The notes under the pieces were generated by a model. The model saw only the letters and a list, made by a program, of their open reading frames with translations. It ran no database searches and was not told the DNA's origin. Below, in pieces: positions 52,804 through 60,842 of a stretch of DNA of 64,000 nucleotides (position 1 is its first letter; every line of letters begins with the position of its first letter). The position numbers and the translations under genes are program-made. The stretch is from Bradyrhizobium septentrionale (GTDB lineage: Bacteria; Pseudomonadota; Alphaproteobacteria; Rhizobiales; Xanthobacteraceae), in the NCBI RefSeq assembly GCF_011516645.4, contig NZ_CP088285.1, positions 992,001-1,056,000 of the forward strand, read 5' to 3'.

Positions 52804-53694
52804 ATGATGGCGGCATTCCGCCTCGCGCATCTGTCGGATCCGCATCTGCCGCCGCTGCCGGCGGCGCGGCTGCGCGATCTCGCCGGCAAGCGCGCCTTCG
52901 GCTATTTGAACTGGACGCGCAACCGTCACAAATATCATCGCCGCGACGTGCTCGATGCGCTGGTGTCGGACATGCAGGCGCAGCAGCCAGACCATGTCGC
53001 GGTGACCGGCGACCTCGTCAATCTGGCGCTGGATGCCGAGTTCAATCCGGCCCGGCAATGGCTGGAGGGCGTCGGCGATCCCTCCGGTGTGACCGTGGTC
53101 CCCGGCAATCACGACGCCTATGTGCGCGCGACCCGGCATCGCTTCGTCAGTCACTTCGACGACTATCTGCGCGGCGACGCCGATGGCGCAGCGACCCACT
53201 TTCCGTTCGTGCGACGCCGCGGCCCGGTGGCGCTGATCGGCGTCTCCTCGGCGGTGCCGACGCCGCCGCTGATGGCGACCGGCTGGCTCGGCCATGCCCA
53301 GCTCGGCGCGCTGGAGACGATCCTCGCGCAGCTGTCGCGCGAGGACGCTTTCCGCGTGCTGCTGGTGCATCATCCGCTGCACTCCGACGGGCGCGCCAAG
53401 CGGCTGACCGATTCGCATCAGCTGCTGGCGCTGCTCAAGCGGCACGGCGTCGAGCTGGTGCTGCATGGCCACGACCACATCCACTCGACGATGTGGTTCG
53501 ACGGTCCGGAGCGGAAGATTCCCGCGATCGGCGTGCCGTCGGCATCGGCGCTGGCGCGCAAGCATTATCCGGCGGCGGCCTACAACCTGTTCTCGATCGA
53601 GCGCGACGGCAACGCCTGGCGCTGCGAGCAGACCGTGCGCGGCTTCAGCAAGCACGATGGCATTCACGAGTTGAAGCAAACGCGGCTGTCCTGA
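52804..53694 (+). CDS. Calcineurin-like metallophosphoesterase
   Basis: The 296-residue product shows the metallophosphoesterase blocks: DPH (LAHLSDPHLPPLP), GD (VTGDLVNL), GNHD (VVPGNHDAYV), H (LLVHHPLH) and GHDH (LHGHDHIHST). It likely hydrolyses phosphodiesters or lipid A intermediates. ATG at 52804 is used; ATG at 52807 is equal. Divergent from the Nudix gene. Confidence 0.9.
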   Translation: MMAAFRLAHLSDPHLPPLPAARLRDLAGKRAFGYLNWTRNRHKYHRRDVLDALVSDMQAQQPDHVAVTGDLVNLALDAEFNPARQWLEGVGDPSGVTVVPGNHDAYVRATRHRFVSHFDDYLRGDADGAATHFPFVRRRGPVALIGVSSAVPTPPLMATGWLGHAQLGALETILAQLSREDAFRVLLVHHPLHSDGRAKRLTDSHQLLALLKRHGVELVLHGHDHIHSTMWFDGPERKIPAIGVPSASALARKHYPAAAYNLFSIERDGNAWRCEQTVRGFSKHDGIHELKQTRLS

Positions 53695-53730
53695 AGCGCG
53701 ATGAGATCAGGTTGAATCGTCATCGCGCTT
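53694..53730. repeat. AAGCGCGATGA...TCATCGCGCTT palindromic repeat
   Basis: An 11-bp inverted repeat around 15 bases, starting at the stop codon of the phosphoesterase gene. Second copy of the element at 37545-37583. Confidence 0.8.
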
Positions 53731-53745
53731 TGGCTCGTTGTTTAA

Positions 53746-53790
53746 GCATGATCTTTTCGGAAAACCGCTTCGCACTTTTCCGGATCATGC
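53746..53790. repeat. GCATGATC...GATCATGC palindromic repeat
   Basis: A 45-bp hairpin, almost the reverse of the copy at 37486-37530, lying 15 bases after the other repeat family and one base before the next gene's stop codon. Confidence 0.85.
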
Positions 53791-53791
53791 T

Positions 53792-54544
53792 CTAATCCCC
53801 ACCGCCGCCGCCACAACCACCGCCGCAGCCGCCTCCGCTGTCGCCGCCGCCTCCACCATCGCTGCCGCTGCCAGCGTCGCCACCATCCCCGCTGCCGCTC
53901 CCGTCACTGCCGGCATCGCCGAAGCCCGCCGACGATCCGTCGATCGACGAGTCGGAGAAATCGCCGCCGCAATAGGGACTATCACCGGCAATGCCGCTGC
54001 GGCGCAGCGCCTCGCAGTCGGTGTGATAGACGAAGCCGTTGACGATGTTCAGCTTGGCGTCGAGCGCGAACAGGAGCGGCAGCCGCGTCGGCCTGACCGG
54101 ATCGATGTTCTCGTATTTGCAGCAATACCACCAGACCCGCCGCAGTCCCTCATTGCTCCGGCGCCGCTCCTTCACCAGCACGACCGCCGGCGTGTGATGC
54201 AGGAAGCCGCCGAAGGCGCGGCGGCAGAACGCATCGTATTCGCGGGTGTAGAGAATGAATTCGTGCCAGAGATCGTCGGCGGCCTGCGACGGCATCGAGA
54301 CGTAGCGCTTGCCGCTCATCAGATAGGCGAGGAAAAACTGCCGCAGGCCGCGCGAGACCAGCGCGCTGTCCTTGCGCATGAAACCCGGGTGACGCTTCTC
54401 GAGCCGCGCCAGCAGGCCCGCCGGCCATTTGAAGGTGCGGATATATTCGGCGCGCCGCAGCCTCTGCCATTTGCCGAACAGCACGGCGCTGCCGACCACC
54501 GCGGCCGCCGCCAGGACGCCGAGAAATGCCGAGGCGGGTGTCAC
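53792..54544 (-). CDS. Glycine-rich-domain (DUF1399-like) membrane protein
   Basis: The 250-residue product has one N-terminal membrane segment (~5-24) and a central domain with DLWHEFILYTREYDAFCRRAFGGFLHHTP, the hallmark of the glycine-rich domain-containing proteins known from plants. A C-terminal tail of ~60 residues is Gly/Ser/Asp-rich with paired Cys (SGGGCGGGCGGGGGD). The tail is low-complexity and may be metal-binding or extracellular. Start is GTG at 54544. The stop touches a palindromic repeat. Confidence 0.75.
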   Translation of the reverse strand: MTPASAFLGVLAAAAVVGSAVLFGKWQRLRRAEYIRTFKWPAGLLARLEKRHPGFMRKDSALVSRGLRQFFLAYLMSGKRYVSMPSQAADDLWHEFILYTREYDAFCRRAFGGFLHHTPAVVLVKERRRSNEGLRRVWWYCCKYENIDPVRPTRLPLLFALDAKLNIVNGFVYHTDCEALRRSGIAGDSPYCGGDFSDSSIDGSSAGFGDAGSDGSGSGDGGDAGSGSDGGGGGDSGGGCGGGCGGGGGD

Positions 54545-54571
54545 GACTACAATGCCCCCGCCCCTCAGCGG

Positions 54572-55147
54572 CTAGAAATTCTGCCAGCTCGCAAACAGCG
54601 CGTAGCCGAACAGCGCCAGCGCGCCCATGATGAAGCCGAACACGAACATGCCGAACCCGCCGCGGCGCTTCGGCGTCACCACCGGCACGGGCGGCGGCGC
54701 CGCCGGCTCGGCAGCCGGAAGCGGCGTTGCCACCATCGCATGCTCGCGCTCGATCATGCGGCGCGCGACATAATCGGTGACGGCGTCGACGATCACGGGC
54801 GCGTCGTGCGATTCGGCGAGCACGATGCGGCCGAAGCGGGTGTCCTGTACGAAGCGGTAGATGCGCTTGTCGCGCCCCATCAGCACATGGGCGACGACGT
54901 CGATCCACAGCCGCGGCGTCTCGCCCTGGCTGATGCCGCGGTCGAACAGATCGACCTTCTCCGGCACCTGCGCGAACAGTGGATCGAGCGCCTCGTTGAG
55001 GATCTCGAGCCGCGCCACCTCGGCGTCGCGCAACTCGACGACGACGCCGGTGCGATCGGCCGCCTCGATCCGCGCCCGCCGCAGCGCCTCTCGCAGCGTC
55101 GGCCGCATCTCGCGCGCCTCGCTGCCGGTATTGTGCGGATCGGACAT
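54572..55147 (-). CDS. Hypothetical protein with C-terminal membrane anchor
   Basis: A 191-residue protein: a soluble domain (~15-140, REALRRARIEAADRTGVVVELRDAEVARLEIL; RIYRFVQDTRFGRIVLAES), a Pro-rich linker and a single membrane segment (~167-187, FVFGFIMGALALFGYALFA). No family recognised. It is 28 bp upstream of the glycine-rich-domain gene and so probably in the same operon. Confidence 0.7.
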   Translation of the reverse strand: MSDPHNTGSEAREMRPTLREALRRARIEAADRTGVVVELRDAEVARLEILNEALDPLFAQVPEKVDLFDRGISQGETPRLWIDVVAHVLMGRDKRIYRFVQDTRFGRIVLAESHDAPVIVDAVTDYVARRMIEREHAMVATPLPAAEPAAPPPVPVVTPKRRGGFGMFVFGFIMGALALFGYALFASWQNF

Positions 55148-55288
55148 GCCTTGCGGCCTCGTGGTGACGGGTTGTCTTATCCATTAACCTATCAGCAACC
55201 ATGACGTCCGCAAAGCACGTTGGTTCCCAAGCACTTAGGCGGCCACTTATCCCCAGATCAAAGACCCCGGCAGTGTTCCGAAAGCGGA

Positions 55289-55319
55289 CAGCCCCACCCG
55301 GATGAACCGGATGGGGCTG
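55289..55319. terminator. Hairpin in intergenic region
   Basis: CAGCCCCA pairs with TGGGGCTG across CCCGGATGAACCGGA, itself able to pair (CCGG/CCGG), extended outward by GGAC/GTCC. It could end transcription of the DUF4170 gene on the minus strand; no clear T run. Confidence 0.5.
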
Positions 55320-55386
55320 CCGTCCTTGGACGTTTCTTAGCTGCGTCACAATGCGATTGCGTATCGTGACTTCATCTCTTGTTTGA

Positions 55387-55431
55387 GCATGATCTTTTCG
55401 GAAAACCGGTTCCCACTTTTCCGGATCATGC
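55387..55431. repeat. GCATGATC...GATCATGC palindromic repeat
   Basis: Fifth copy of the family, with AAAACCGGTTCCCACTTTTCC in the middle. It ends five bases before the DUF4170 stop codon. Confidence 0.85.
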
Positions 55432-55435
55432 TCGC

Positions 55436-55645
55436 TCAGGCCGAAACCCGCGACGGCTCCTCGACGATGGAGAAGCGCACGCCGGCCTTGTGGCGGTTCT
55501 CTTCCGAGACCACGCGCCACGCATCCTCGGCTTCCTTGCGGGTCTTGAACGGACCCTGCACCTGGGCGGAGCCTTCGACGAGCTTGTGGAAGTTCATCGA
55601 GCCGAACTCGCCGCCGATCACCCAGAAATTGCTGCCCTTGCTCAT
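55436..55645 (-). CDS. DUF4170 protein
   Basis: The 69-residue product reads NFWVIGGEFGSMNFHKLVEGSAQVQGPFKTRKEAEDAWRVVSEE in its first two thirds, the DUF4170 form. Soluble, function unknown, conserved in alphaproteobacteria. GAGGAGAC precedes the ATG at 55645. Confidence 0.85.
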   Translation of the reverse strand: MSKGSNFWVIGGEFGSMNFHKLVEGSAQVQGPFKTRKEAEDAWRVVSEENRHKAGVRFSIVEEPSRVSA

Positions 55646-56141
55646 CGTCAGTCTCCTCTAAAAAATCCTGCTGCCCTTGATCAGCCGCCTGAATCCTGAT
55701 CCCCGCGACCTGCTCGCCGTATCGACATTCTTGACAGAGCATCGCGAAGCGCGTGTCAGGAGATAAACGCGAAAACGGGAAGTTCGTATAGATGCCTTGT
55801 TTTTTATTGGTGATGTCATGTAACATCTGAACTTGTAATAATTGTCGATTTGTAAATCTTGTCACATAATAGGTCAGGAAGGCTGCCATGCCTACGGACT
55901 TGGGGTGGTCTCTCAGCTCCCTCGCCCCGCTCTTGCGGGGAGAGGGTCGGGGTGAGGGGCATCTCTCCGCGAGCAACGCTGCCGGATAGACCTGTACGCC
56001 CTCACCCGGATCGCATCTGACGATGCGACCATAGCCGAAACCTTGTTTCGGCGTTCTTCTGAGCGGCCGCCGAAGGCGGCCTACGCCTCTCTCCCCGCAA
56101 GCGGGGCGAGGTGATCTGCGTTCGTTGCGACGGAGCATCCC
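55646..56141. other. AT-rich promoter region and repeat before the ScfR-type gene
   Basis: About 500 bp without a gene. Bases 55780-55890 are AT-rich against a GC-rich background and contain GATGT-N6-ACATC (55812-55827). From ~55916 to 56112 a ~200-bp palindromic repeat fills the rest, ending 30 bp before the regulator gene. Confidence 0.6.
55916..56112. repeat. ~197-bp palindromic repeat with CCTCGCCCCGC ends
   Basis: Left end CCTCGCCCCGCTCTTGCGGG and right end CCCGCAAGCGGGGCGAGG are inverted. Nested small hairpins lie inside (GATCGCATCTGACGATGCGACC, CCGAAACCTTGTTTCGG, GGCCGCCGAAGGCGGCC). A fragment of the same family is at ~23388-23413. Confidence 0.75.
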
Positions 56142-57584
56142 ATGCCTGGCGAGTCCGGAAAAAAACTGTTCGTCGGTCCGCGGTTCCGGCGGATCCGCCA
56201 GCAACTGGGACTGTCGCAGACCCAGATCGCCGAGGGGCTCGGCATCTCGCCCTCCTACATCAACCTGATCGAGCGCAACCAGCGCCCGGTGACGGCGCAG
56301 ATCCTGCTGCGGCTGGCCGAGACCTACGATCTCGATCTGCGCGACCTCGCCACCGCCGACGAGGACCGCTTCTTCGCGGAACTCAACGAGATCTTCTCCG
56401 ATCCCCTGTTCCGCCAGATCGACCTGCCGAAGCAGGAGCTGCGCGACCTCGCCGAGCTCTGCCCCGGCGTGACCCATGCGCTGCAGCGGCTCTATGCCGC
56501 CTACACCGAGGCGCGCCGCGGCGAGACGCTGGTGGCGGCGCAGATGGCCGATCGCGAGGGCTCGCAGTTCGACGCCAACCCGATCGAGCGGGTGCGCGAC
56601 CTGATCGAGGCCAACCGCAACTATTTTCCGGAGCTCGAGACCGCGGCGGAAACTCTGCGCGACGAGCTCAACGTGCCGACCGAAGGCCTGTTCACGGCGC
56701 TCAGCGCACGCTTGCGCGAAAAGCATTCGACCGTCACCCGCGTGATGCCGGTCGACGTGATGCGCGAGACGCTGCGCCGCTTCGACCGGCATCGCCGGCA
56801 GCTCCTGATCTCCGAACTGGTCGACAGTGCCGGGCGCAGCTTCCAGCTCGCGCTGCAGATCGGCTTTGTCGAGTGCGGCACAGCGATCGACGCGATCGTC
56901 AGCCGCGCCGGTCCGCTCGACGACACCGCGCGCAGGCTTTACCGCATCACGCTCGCCAATTACTTCGCGGCGGCCGCGATGATGCCCTATCAGGCGTTTC
57001 ATTCCGCCGCCGAAGCCTTGAGCTACGACGTCCACGTGCTGGCGCAGCGCTTCAACGCCGGCTTCGAGCAGGTCTGCCACCGGCTCACCACCTTGCAGCG
57101 GCCGAATGCGCGCGGCGTGCCGTTCTTCCTGCTGCGCGTCGACAATGCCGGCAACGTGTCGAAGCGGTTTTCCTCCGGCACCTTCCCGTTCTCCAAATTC
57201 GGCGGCACCTGTCCGCTCTGGAACGTGCACTCGACCTTCGACATGCCGGACCGCTTGCTCAGCCAGGTGATCGAGCTGCCCGACGGCACGCGCTATTTCT
57301 CGATCGCGCAGACGGTGCGCCGGCCGGTGGCGCCCTATCCGCAGCCGCAGCCGCGCTTTGCGATCGGGCTCGGATGCGAAATCCGTCATGCGTCCAAGCT
57401 CGTCTACGCGACCGGCATGGATCTGGAGAAGGTCGAGGGCACCCCGATCGGCGTCAACTGCCGGCTCTGCGAGCGCGAGAATTGCAGCCAGCGCGCCGAG
57501 CCGCCGATCACCCGCACCCTGATCCTCGACGAGACCACGCGGCGGGTGTCGTCGTTCGCATTCTCGAATGCGCGGGAGCTGTGA
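56142..57584 (+). CDS. ScfR/RamB-type transcriptional regulator (short-chain fatty acyl regulator)
   Basis: The 480-residue product has an XRE helix-turn-helix (~13-68: RIRQQLGLSQTQIAEGLGISPSYINLIERNQRPVTAQILLRLAETYDL), an IrrE-like middle (LANYFAAAAMMPYQAFHSAAEAL) and a DUF2083 end with CRLCERENCSQRAEPP. This group regulates propionate or acyl-CoA metabolism in relatives, sensing acyl-CoA. No such target is adjacent. Convergent with the HiPIP-like gene with a two-base gap. Confidence 0.9.
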   Translation: MPGESGKKLFVGPRFRRIRQQLGLSQTQIAEGLGISPSYINLIERNQRPVTAQILLRLAETYDLDLRDLATADEDRFFAELNEIFSDPLFRQIDLPKQELRDLAELCPGVTHALQRLYAAYTEARRGETLVAAQMADREGSQFDANPIERVRDLIEANRNYFPELETAAETLRDELNVPTEGLFTALSARLREKHSTVTRVMPVDVMRETLRRFDRHRRQLLISELVDSAGRSFQLALQIGFVECGTAIDAIVSRAGPLDDTARRLYRITLANYFAAAAMMPYQAFHSAAEALSYDVHVLAQRFNAGFEQVCHRLTTLQRPNARGVPFFLLRVDNAGNVSKRFSSGTFPFSKFGGTCPLWNVHSTFDMPDRLLSQVIELPDGTRYFSIAQTVRRPVAPYPQPQPRFAIGLGCEIRHASKLVYATGMDLEKVEGTPIGVNCRLCERENCSQRAEPPITRTLILDETTRRVSSFAFSNAREL

Positions 57585-57586
57585 GC

Positions 57587-57841
57587 TCAATCCACTGCCG
57601 CAAAGGCCTTGCACCAGCCGTCCTTGCTGATCGCGCCCTCGACCACCTTGCAGCCGTCGGGTTCGACGAACAGCGTGCACGCGCCGCAGGAGTAGATGCC
57701 GTTCGGCGAGTCCTGATACTCGGCTTGGGGTTTGGTCATCTTGTCGGAGGCTGTGGCAGGTCGCAGCAGAAGTGAGGGAAGGGCGGCGAAGGCGGCGCCG
57801 ATGAAGGCGCGCCGGGAGCGGTTGGGTAATTGTTTGGCCAT
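57587..57841 (-). CDS. High-potential iron-sulfur protein (HiPIP)-like, Tat-exported
   Basis: The 84-residue precursor has a twin-arginine signal (RSRRAFIGAAFAALPSLLL) and a mature part of ~55 residues with C-x2-C-x8-C-x13-C (YSCGACTLFVEPDGCKVVEGAISKDGWCKAF) and the typical YQDSPNG start. HiPIPs carry a [4Fe-4S] cluster and pass electrons in the periplasm. ATG at 57841 starts the signal. Convergent with the ScfR-type gene, two bases apart. Confidence 0.87.
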   Translation of the reverse strand: MAKQLPNRSRRAFIGAAFAALPSLLLRPATASDKMTKPQAEYQDSPNGIYSCGACTLFVEPDGCKVVEGAISKDGWCKAFAAVD

Positions 57842-57856
57842 GGTGTTCACCCCATG

Positions 57857-57980
57857 CGTCGTCCCTGCGAAAGCAGGGACCCATAACCACAGGGCCGTGT
57901 TGTAGGCGAAGTTGTGGCCCCAGCATCGCGCAATAATCAGCATTTGTGGTTATGGGTCCCGGGTCAAGCCCGGGACGACA
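57857..57980. repeat. Intergenic palindromic repeat, CGTCGTCCCTGCG family
   Basis: GCGTCGTCCCTGCGAAAGCAGGGACCCATAACCACAG is inverted to GGTTATGGGTCCCGGGTCAAGCCCGGGACGAC. It shares blocks with 9295-9446 and 29517-29656. Confidence 0.8.
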
Positions 57981-58159
57981 CCGAATACGCAGCTTGGTGG
58001 GTGAACCATAGTTTCGCATTCTCGCGACATGAATTGTCCGAGCTTTGCTCTTCGTTTCGCCCTCTTGAACAGAGGGCGCAGGGGAAGCGGGTGCCGATCG
58101 CACCCATGGGCCCCGAGCAAAAGGTAGAAAGCTCGGGGCTAGGACCACAGGTCCGCAAA

Positions 58160-58475
58160 CAAAGCACATCGGCAGCTGATGTTCGTGCGGCTCGATTGGC
58201 GTGCGCTTCTCGGCTTCCGCCGCCTCGTCGAAGGTCGCCCTCTCGAGCCGGCTCAGGTCAAGCATGACGGCCCGGCCGATTGCTATTGTCGCGGCGCCAT
58301 GGCGTATCTCCCATACGCCCATCTCGACCTCGACGAGATCCAGCTCCGTCTCCAGCGGTGGCGGAGCGCGCAGCGTGACTTCCGCGGCACCGGCTATTTG
58401 GCGCGCCAGCGCCCCACAGACATAGCCGCCGTTGCCCGAATTCGGCGGCCCGCGAAAGCGACGCGGAATTGTCAT
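58160..58475 (-). pseudogene. Truncated hotdog-fold (thioesterase-like) gene
   Basis: The frame starts MTIPRRFRGPPNSGNGGYVCGALARQI, the thioesterase-superfamily form, and reads well to about residue 105 (HQLPMCFVCGP). After that the sequence turns into repeat-like DNA with CCCCGAGC...GCTCGGGG and GGGCG hairpins and no homology. Intact relatives should continue for another ~100 residues. The 3' half has been lost or replaced, probably by a repeat. A start nine bases earlier (58484) is possible. Confidence 0.6.
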
Positions 58476-58535
58476 CGTGTGCATGCCATCCTCCCGGAGA
58501 CGGATTACACTTCCACTTTCCCGGTGCCGCGCGGT

Positions 58536-59111
58536 TCAGCCGTCGAGTGTGCGGAGACTCGCCTCGTAACGCGCATTCGCCTGTTCGAACATCCGGAGGG
58601 TCCGCGCACGGTCGTGGCGGTGCTCATCCAGCGTCAACGAATCCCATTCGCTGCGCTCCGCAGCGAAGAAATCGCCGCCACCATAGATATGGATCGCGCC
58701 GGTCAGCCGATCGATCGGATTGATGACTGAATGGATAACGTCCGAACCGAGCGGCACGGTGTCCTTCTCGCACAGCGCTTTCGCTCCAGCGGCCTCTATC
58801 CTGTTCGGCTCGCCCGGGATGCGTCGCCAGAAGACGTTGTCCTCCCGGCCCGAGTAGATGCCAATGACGGCCCACATGCGATGATTGTGAGGCATCACCA
58901 TCATGCCCGGCGCCCAAATCACATTGAGGATTGTGAGCGAATCCGAGTGGAAGAGCGTCTGGCTCCCGGCGCGCTTCGGCTCACCGAGGCTCTTGAGGAC
59001 TGTTGCCGGCTCGGACATTGCCCGTGCAACGACCTCGCGAATTGCCTTGTGGCTCGAGTCCGCTGCGAAAGCCGCCTCGCAGTCGGCGATGAATCGCTCA
59101 GTTTCAAACAT
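58536..59111 (-). CDS. Cupin-fold metal protein, unassigned
   Basis: The 191-residue product has an N-terminal helical part and a double-stranded beta-helix core with VIWAPGMMVMPHNHRMWAVIGIYSGREDNVFWRRIPG and DVIHSVINP, whose His residues could hold iron. The pattern resembles cysteine-dioxygenase-like cupins, but the typical HDH and GCV residues are not present. Of two close ATG codons, 59111 is chosen since AAGGGAG lies seven bases before it; at 59117 there is no spacing. Confidence 0.75.
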   Translation of the reverse strand: MFETERFIADCEAAFAADSSHKAIREVVARAMSEPATVLKSLGEPKRAGSQTLFHSDSLTILNVIWAPGMMVMPHNHRMWAVIGIYSGREDNVFWRRIPGEPNRIEAAGAKALCEKDTVPLGSDVIHSVINPIDRLTGAIHIYGGGDFFAAERSEWDSLTLDEHRHDRARTLRMFEQANARYEASLRTLDG

Positions 59112-59444
59112 ACCCATCTCCCTTGCGAGACGAACCTGCTCGATCGGATGTTCAAATCCGACCTGAATGTTTCCAAACCGCGTCGTCCCCCAAACTCCAA
59201 CGGCAGCCTGCGTCCGATAACCTGACGCCTCGAGAAGGTTGAAGCAGCTCGCGTCATGTGTCCAGACGCTAGCGGACCCAAGGGACCGGACAAGGAGCCG
59301 ATCCTGCTGCGGCAGCACGCTGCTGGAGATCCTCGATCGCCTGGCCGCCGATGCATCAAAACGGGAAACGACGACTTTCCATCATTGCCGTTCCGCAACG
59401 GCGGCTGCGACCACATGATGTAGGGACACGCAAGGGAGTCCCCA
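59112..59444. other. Divergent intergenic region
   Basis: A 333-bp stretch between the cupin and SnoaL genes. An open frame continues upstream of the cupin start, but composition and homology give no support. No clear repeat, hairpin or operator seen. Confidence 0.45.
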
Positions 59445-59858
59445 ATGAACCAGCATGCTAGCAAGACCAGCGCCCCACCCTCGGTGGGCGCAGATGTGAG
59501 CGGCATCGAAACGCTGCTCACCCGCAACCTTCCGGAGGTTTTCGGCGAAGGCGATCCGGTGTGCCGAAAGGCTGCAATTCAACAGCTCTACACCGAGGAT
59601 TGCGTGCTCTACGCGCCATCCGGCATTCTCGAGGGCCACGATGCACTCGACAAGTTCGCCGGCGATCTCCGGGCGACGCATCCGCACTTCGCTTACACGC
59701 CTCATGGCGCGCCGCAGGTCCTGCACAATTCGGGACGCCTGGCATGGGGCTCCGGGCCGCAAGGCGAGAAGCCTGCGTACACCGGCGTGGATTTCATCAT
59801 CGTGCGGTACGGCAAGATCGCGGCGCTCTACGTCTACCTGGACGCGCTGCCTGCTTGA
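59445..59858 (+). CDS. SnoaL/NTF2-like protein
   Basis: The 137-residue product follows the SnoaL pattern: QLYTEDCVLYAPSGILEGHDALDKFAGDLRATHPHFAYTPHG, then VDFIIVRYGKIAALYVYLDALPA. Small, soluble, dimer-forming fold; reaction cannot be assigned. Divergent from the cupin gene. Confidence 0.82.
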   Translation: MNQHASKTSAPPSVGADVSGIETLLTRNLPEVFGEGDPVCRKAAIQQLYTEDCVLYAPSGILEGHDALDKFAGDLRATHPHFAYTPHGAPQVLHNSGRLAWGSGPQGEKPAYTGVDFIIVRYGKIAALYVYLDALPA

Positions 59859-60116
59859 GCGGCGGCTGCGACGCCGGCGCTGAGGAAAATGTTGAACGAG
59901 GCGGCGGACGTCAGGCGACGGCACAACCGGCCGGGGCTTGCGAACCGGCATGCACGAGCCCGCGACATCCGCCGGAGCGTGTTGCCCATCCGTTGACGCG
60001 TCCCGGATCAGCGGCGCGCGCAACGGCCCTCGCCTTCGCGCGGGGCGCCGGGTAGCGCCGCCGCGCGAGAGGACACCGGACGTCAGACGATCAGCGGTGC
60101 TTGATCCTCCGGCCTG

Positions 60117-60452
60117 CTAGCCACCAGGCGGGGTGTAGGCAGCCTTCAGCTTGCTGGCGTGCTGACGCACCCCCTTGATCTCGTCCTGGGTAAACAGTCG
60201 GGTCAGCTTCACATTCTGCATGGTGCCGGCCGCCACGACCACGCCGCTGATGGCAGGTGCGACGCTCGGATCCGGCACGTCGAAGATCACCATCACGCCG
60301 GGGCCATCGACCGCCGTGCTGTACATCGAAATCAATTTGCCGCCGGCTGCCTCGATCAACTTCCTGGCGGCCTCATAGCGATTGGTCGTCGGGTTCTCCA
60401 TGATGTTGTTGAGAGCACGCGGGGTGTATTCACCTGAGAAGCAGAAATGCAT
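60117..60452 (-). CDS. GYD-domain protein
   Basis: The 111-residue product has the GYD ferredoxin-like pattern (CFSGEYTPRALNNIMENPTTNRYEAARKLIEAAGGKLISMYSTAVDGPGVMVIFDVPD). Function unknown. ATG at 60452 starts the homology. No neighbour explains it. Confidence 0.82.
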   Translation of the reverse strand: MHFCFSGEYTPRALNNIMENPTTNRYEAARKLIEAAGGKLISMYSTAVDGPGVMVIFDVPDPSVAPAISGVVVAAGTMQNVKLTRLFTQDEIKGVRQHASKLKAAYTPPGG

Positions 60453-60842
60453 GGCAATCGCTCCATTTGGCTGAAATGAGAAAAGCGTTTCACCCGGGCG
60501 TGACCCGGGCAGCAGCAGATTTCGTACTGAAATGAGAAGATGTGGCCTGCCGATGGCCATGTCCGCTGCCGCTCATTTTCCGGAATTCGGCGCGACCGGT
60601 GGCAGCTCGCCGAGCAATCTACATCAAGCGCCCGACAACTGAAATCGCGTTCCTGCGCATTGCGAAAGTCGCGCCGTGACCGACGCGGCGCCGAGGGGCA
60701 GCCTGCCTGACCTGACGCACGAGCGAGCACGGCGCTTTGTGATGCAACCAGAGCGGTATTGGCGTCGCCCAGCGCCTTGCAAACAAAGGCGATCTGCCGC
60801 AGTGTCCGGCGCCTGCCCTCAAGAACAAGCGAAAGAAAACTC
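60453..60842. other. Divergent intergenic region between GYD and aldo/keto reductase genes
   Basis: 390 bp without a gene. Two copies of CTGAAATGAGAA stand at 60471-60482 and 60527-60538, around a CACCCGGGCGTGACCCGGGC hairpin. The direct repeats could bind a regulator of the GYD gene. The rest shows nothing. Confidence 0.5.

Noticed and set aside
55812-55827. Second Zur box (GATGT-N6-ACATC)
   Set aside because: Half-site spacing differs from the 48150-48170 site and the next genes are not metal genes.
54150-58484. 1444-codon open frame on the minus strand across several genes
   Set aside because: It runs in part in the wrong frame through well-supported genes and repeats; only its first ~105 codons show homology (truncated hotdog gene).
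59112-59318. N-terminal extension of the cupin gene
   Set aside because: The extra 69 codons lack homology, and a good ribosome site sits before the internal ATG at 59111.
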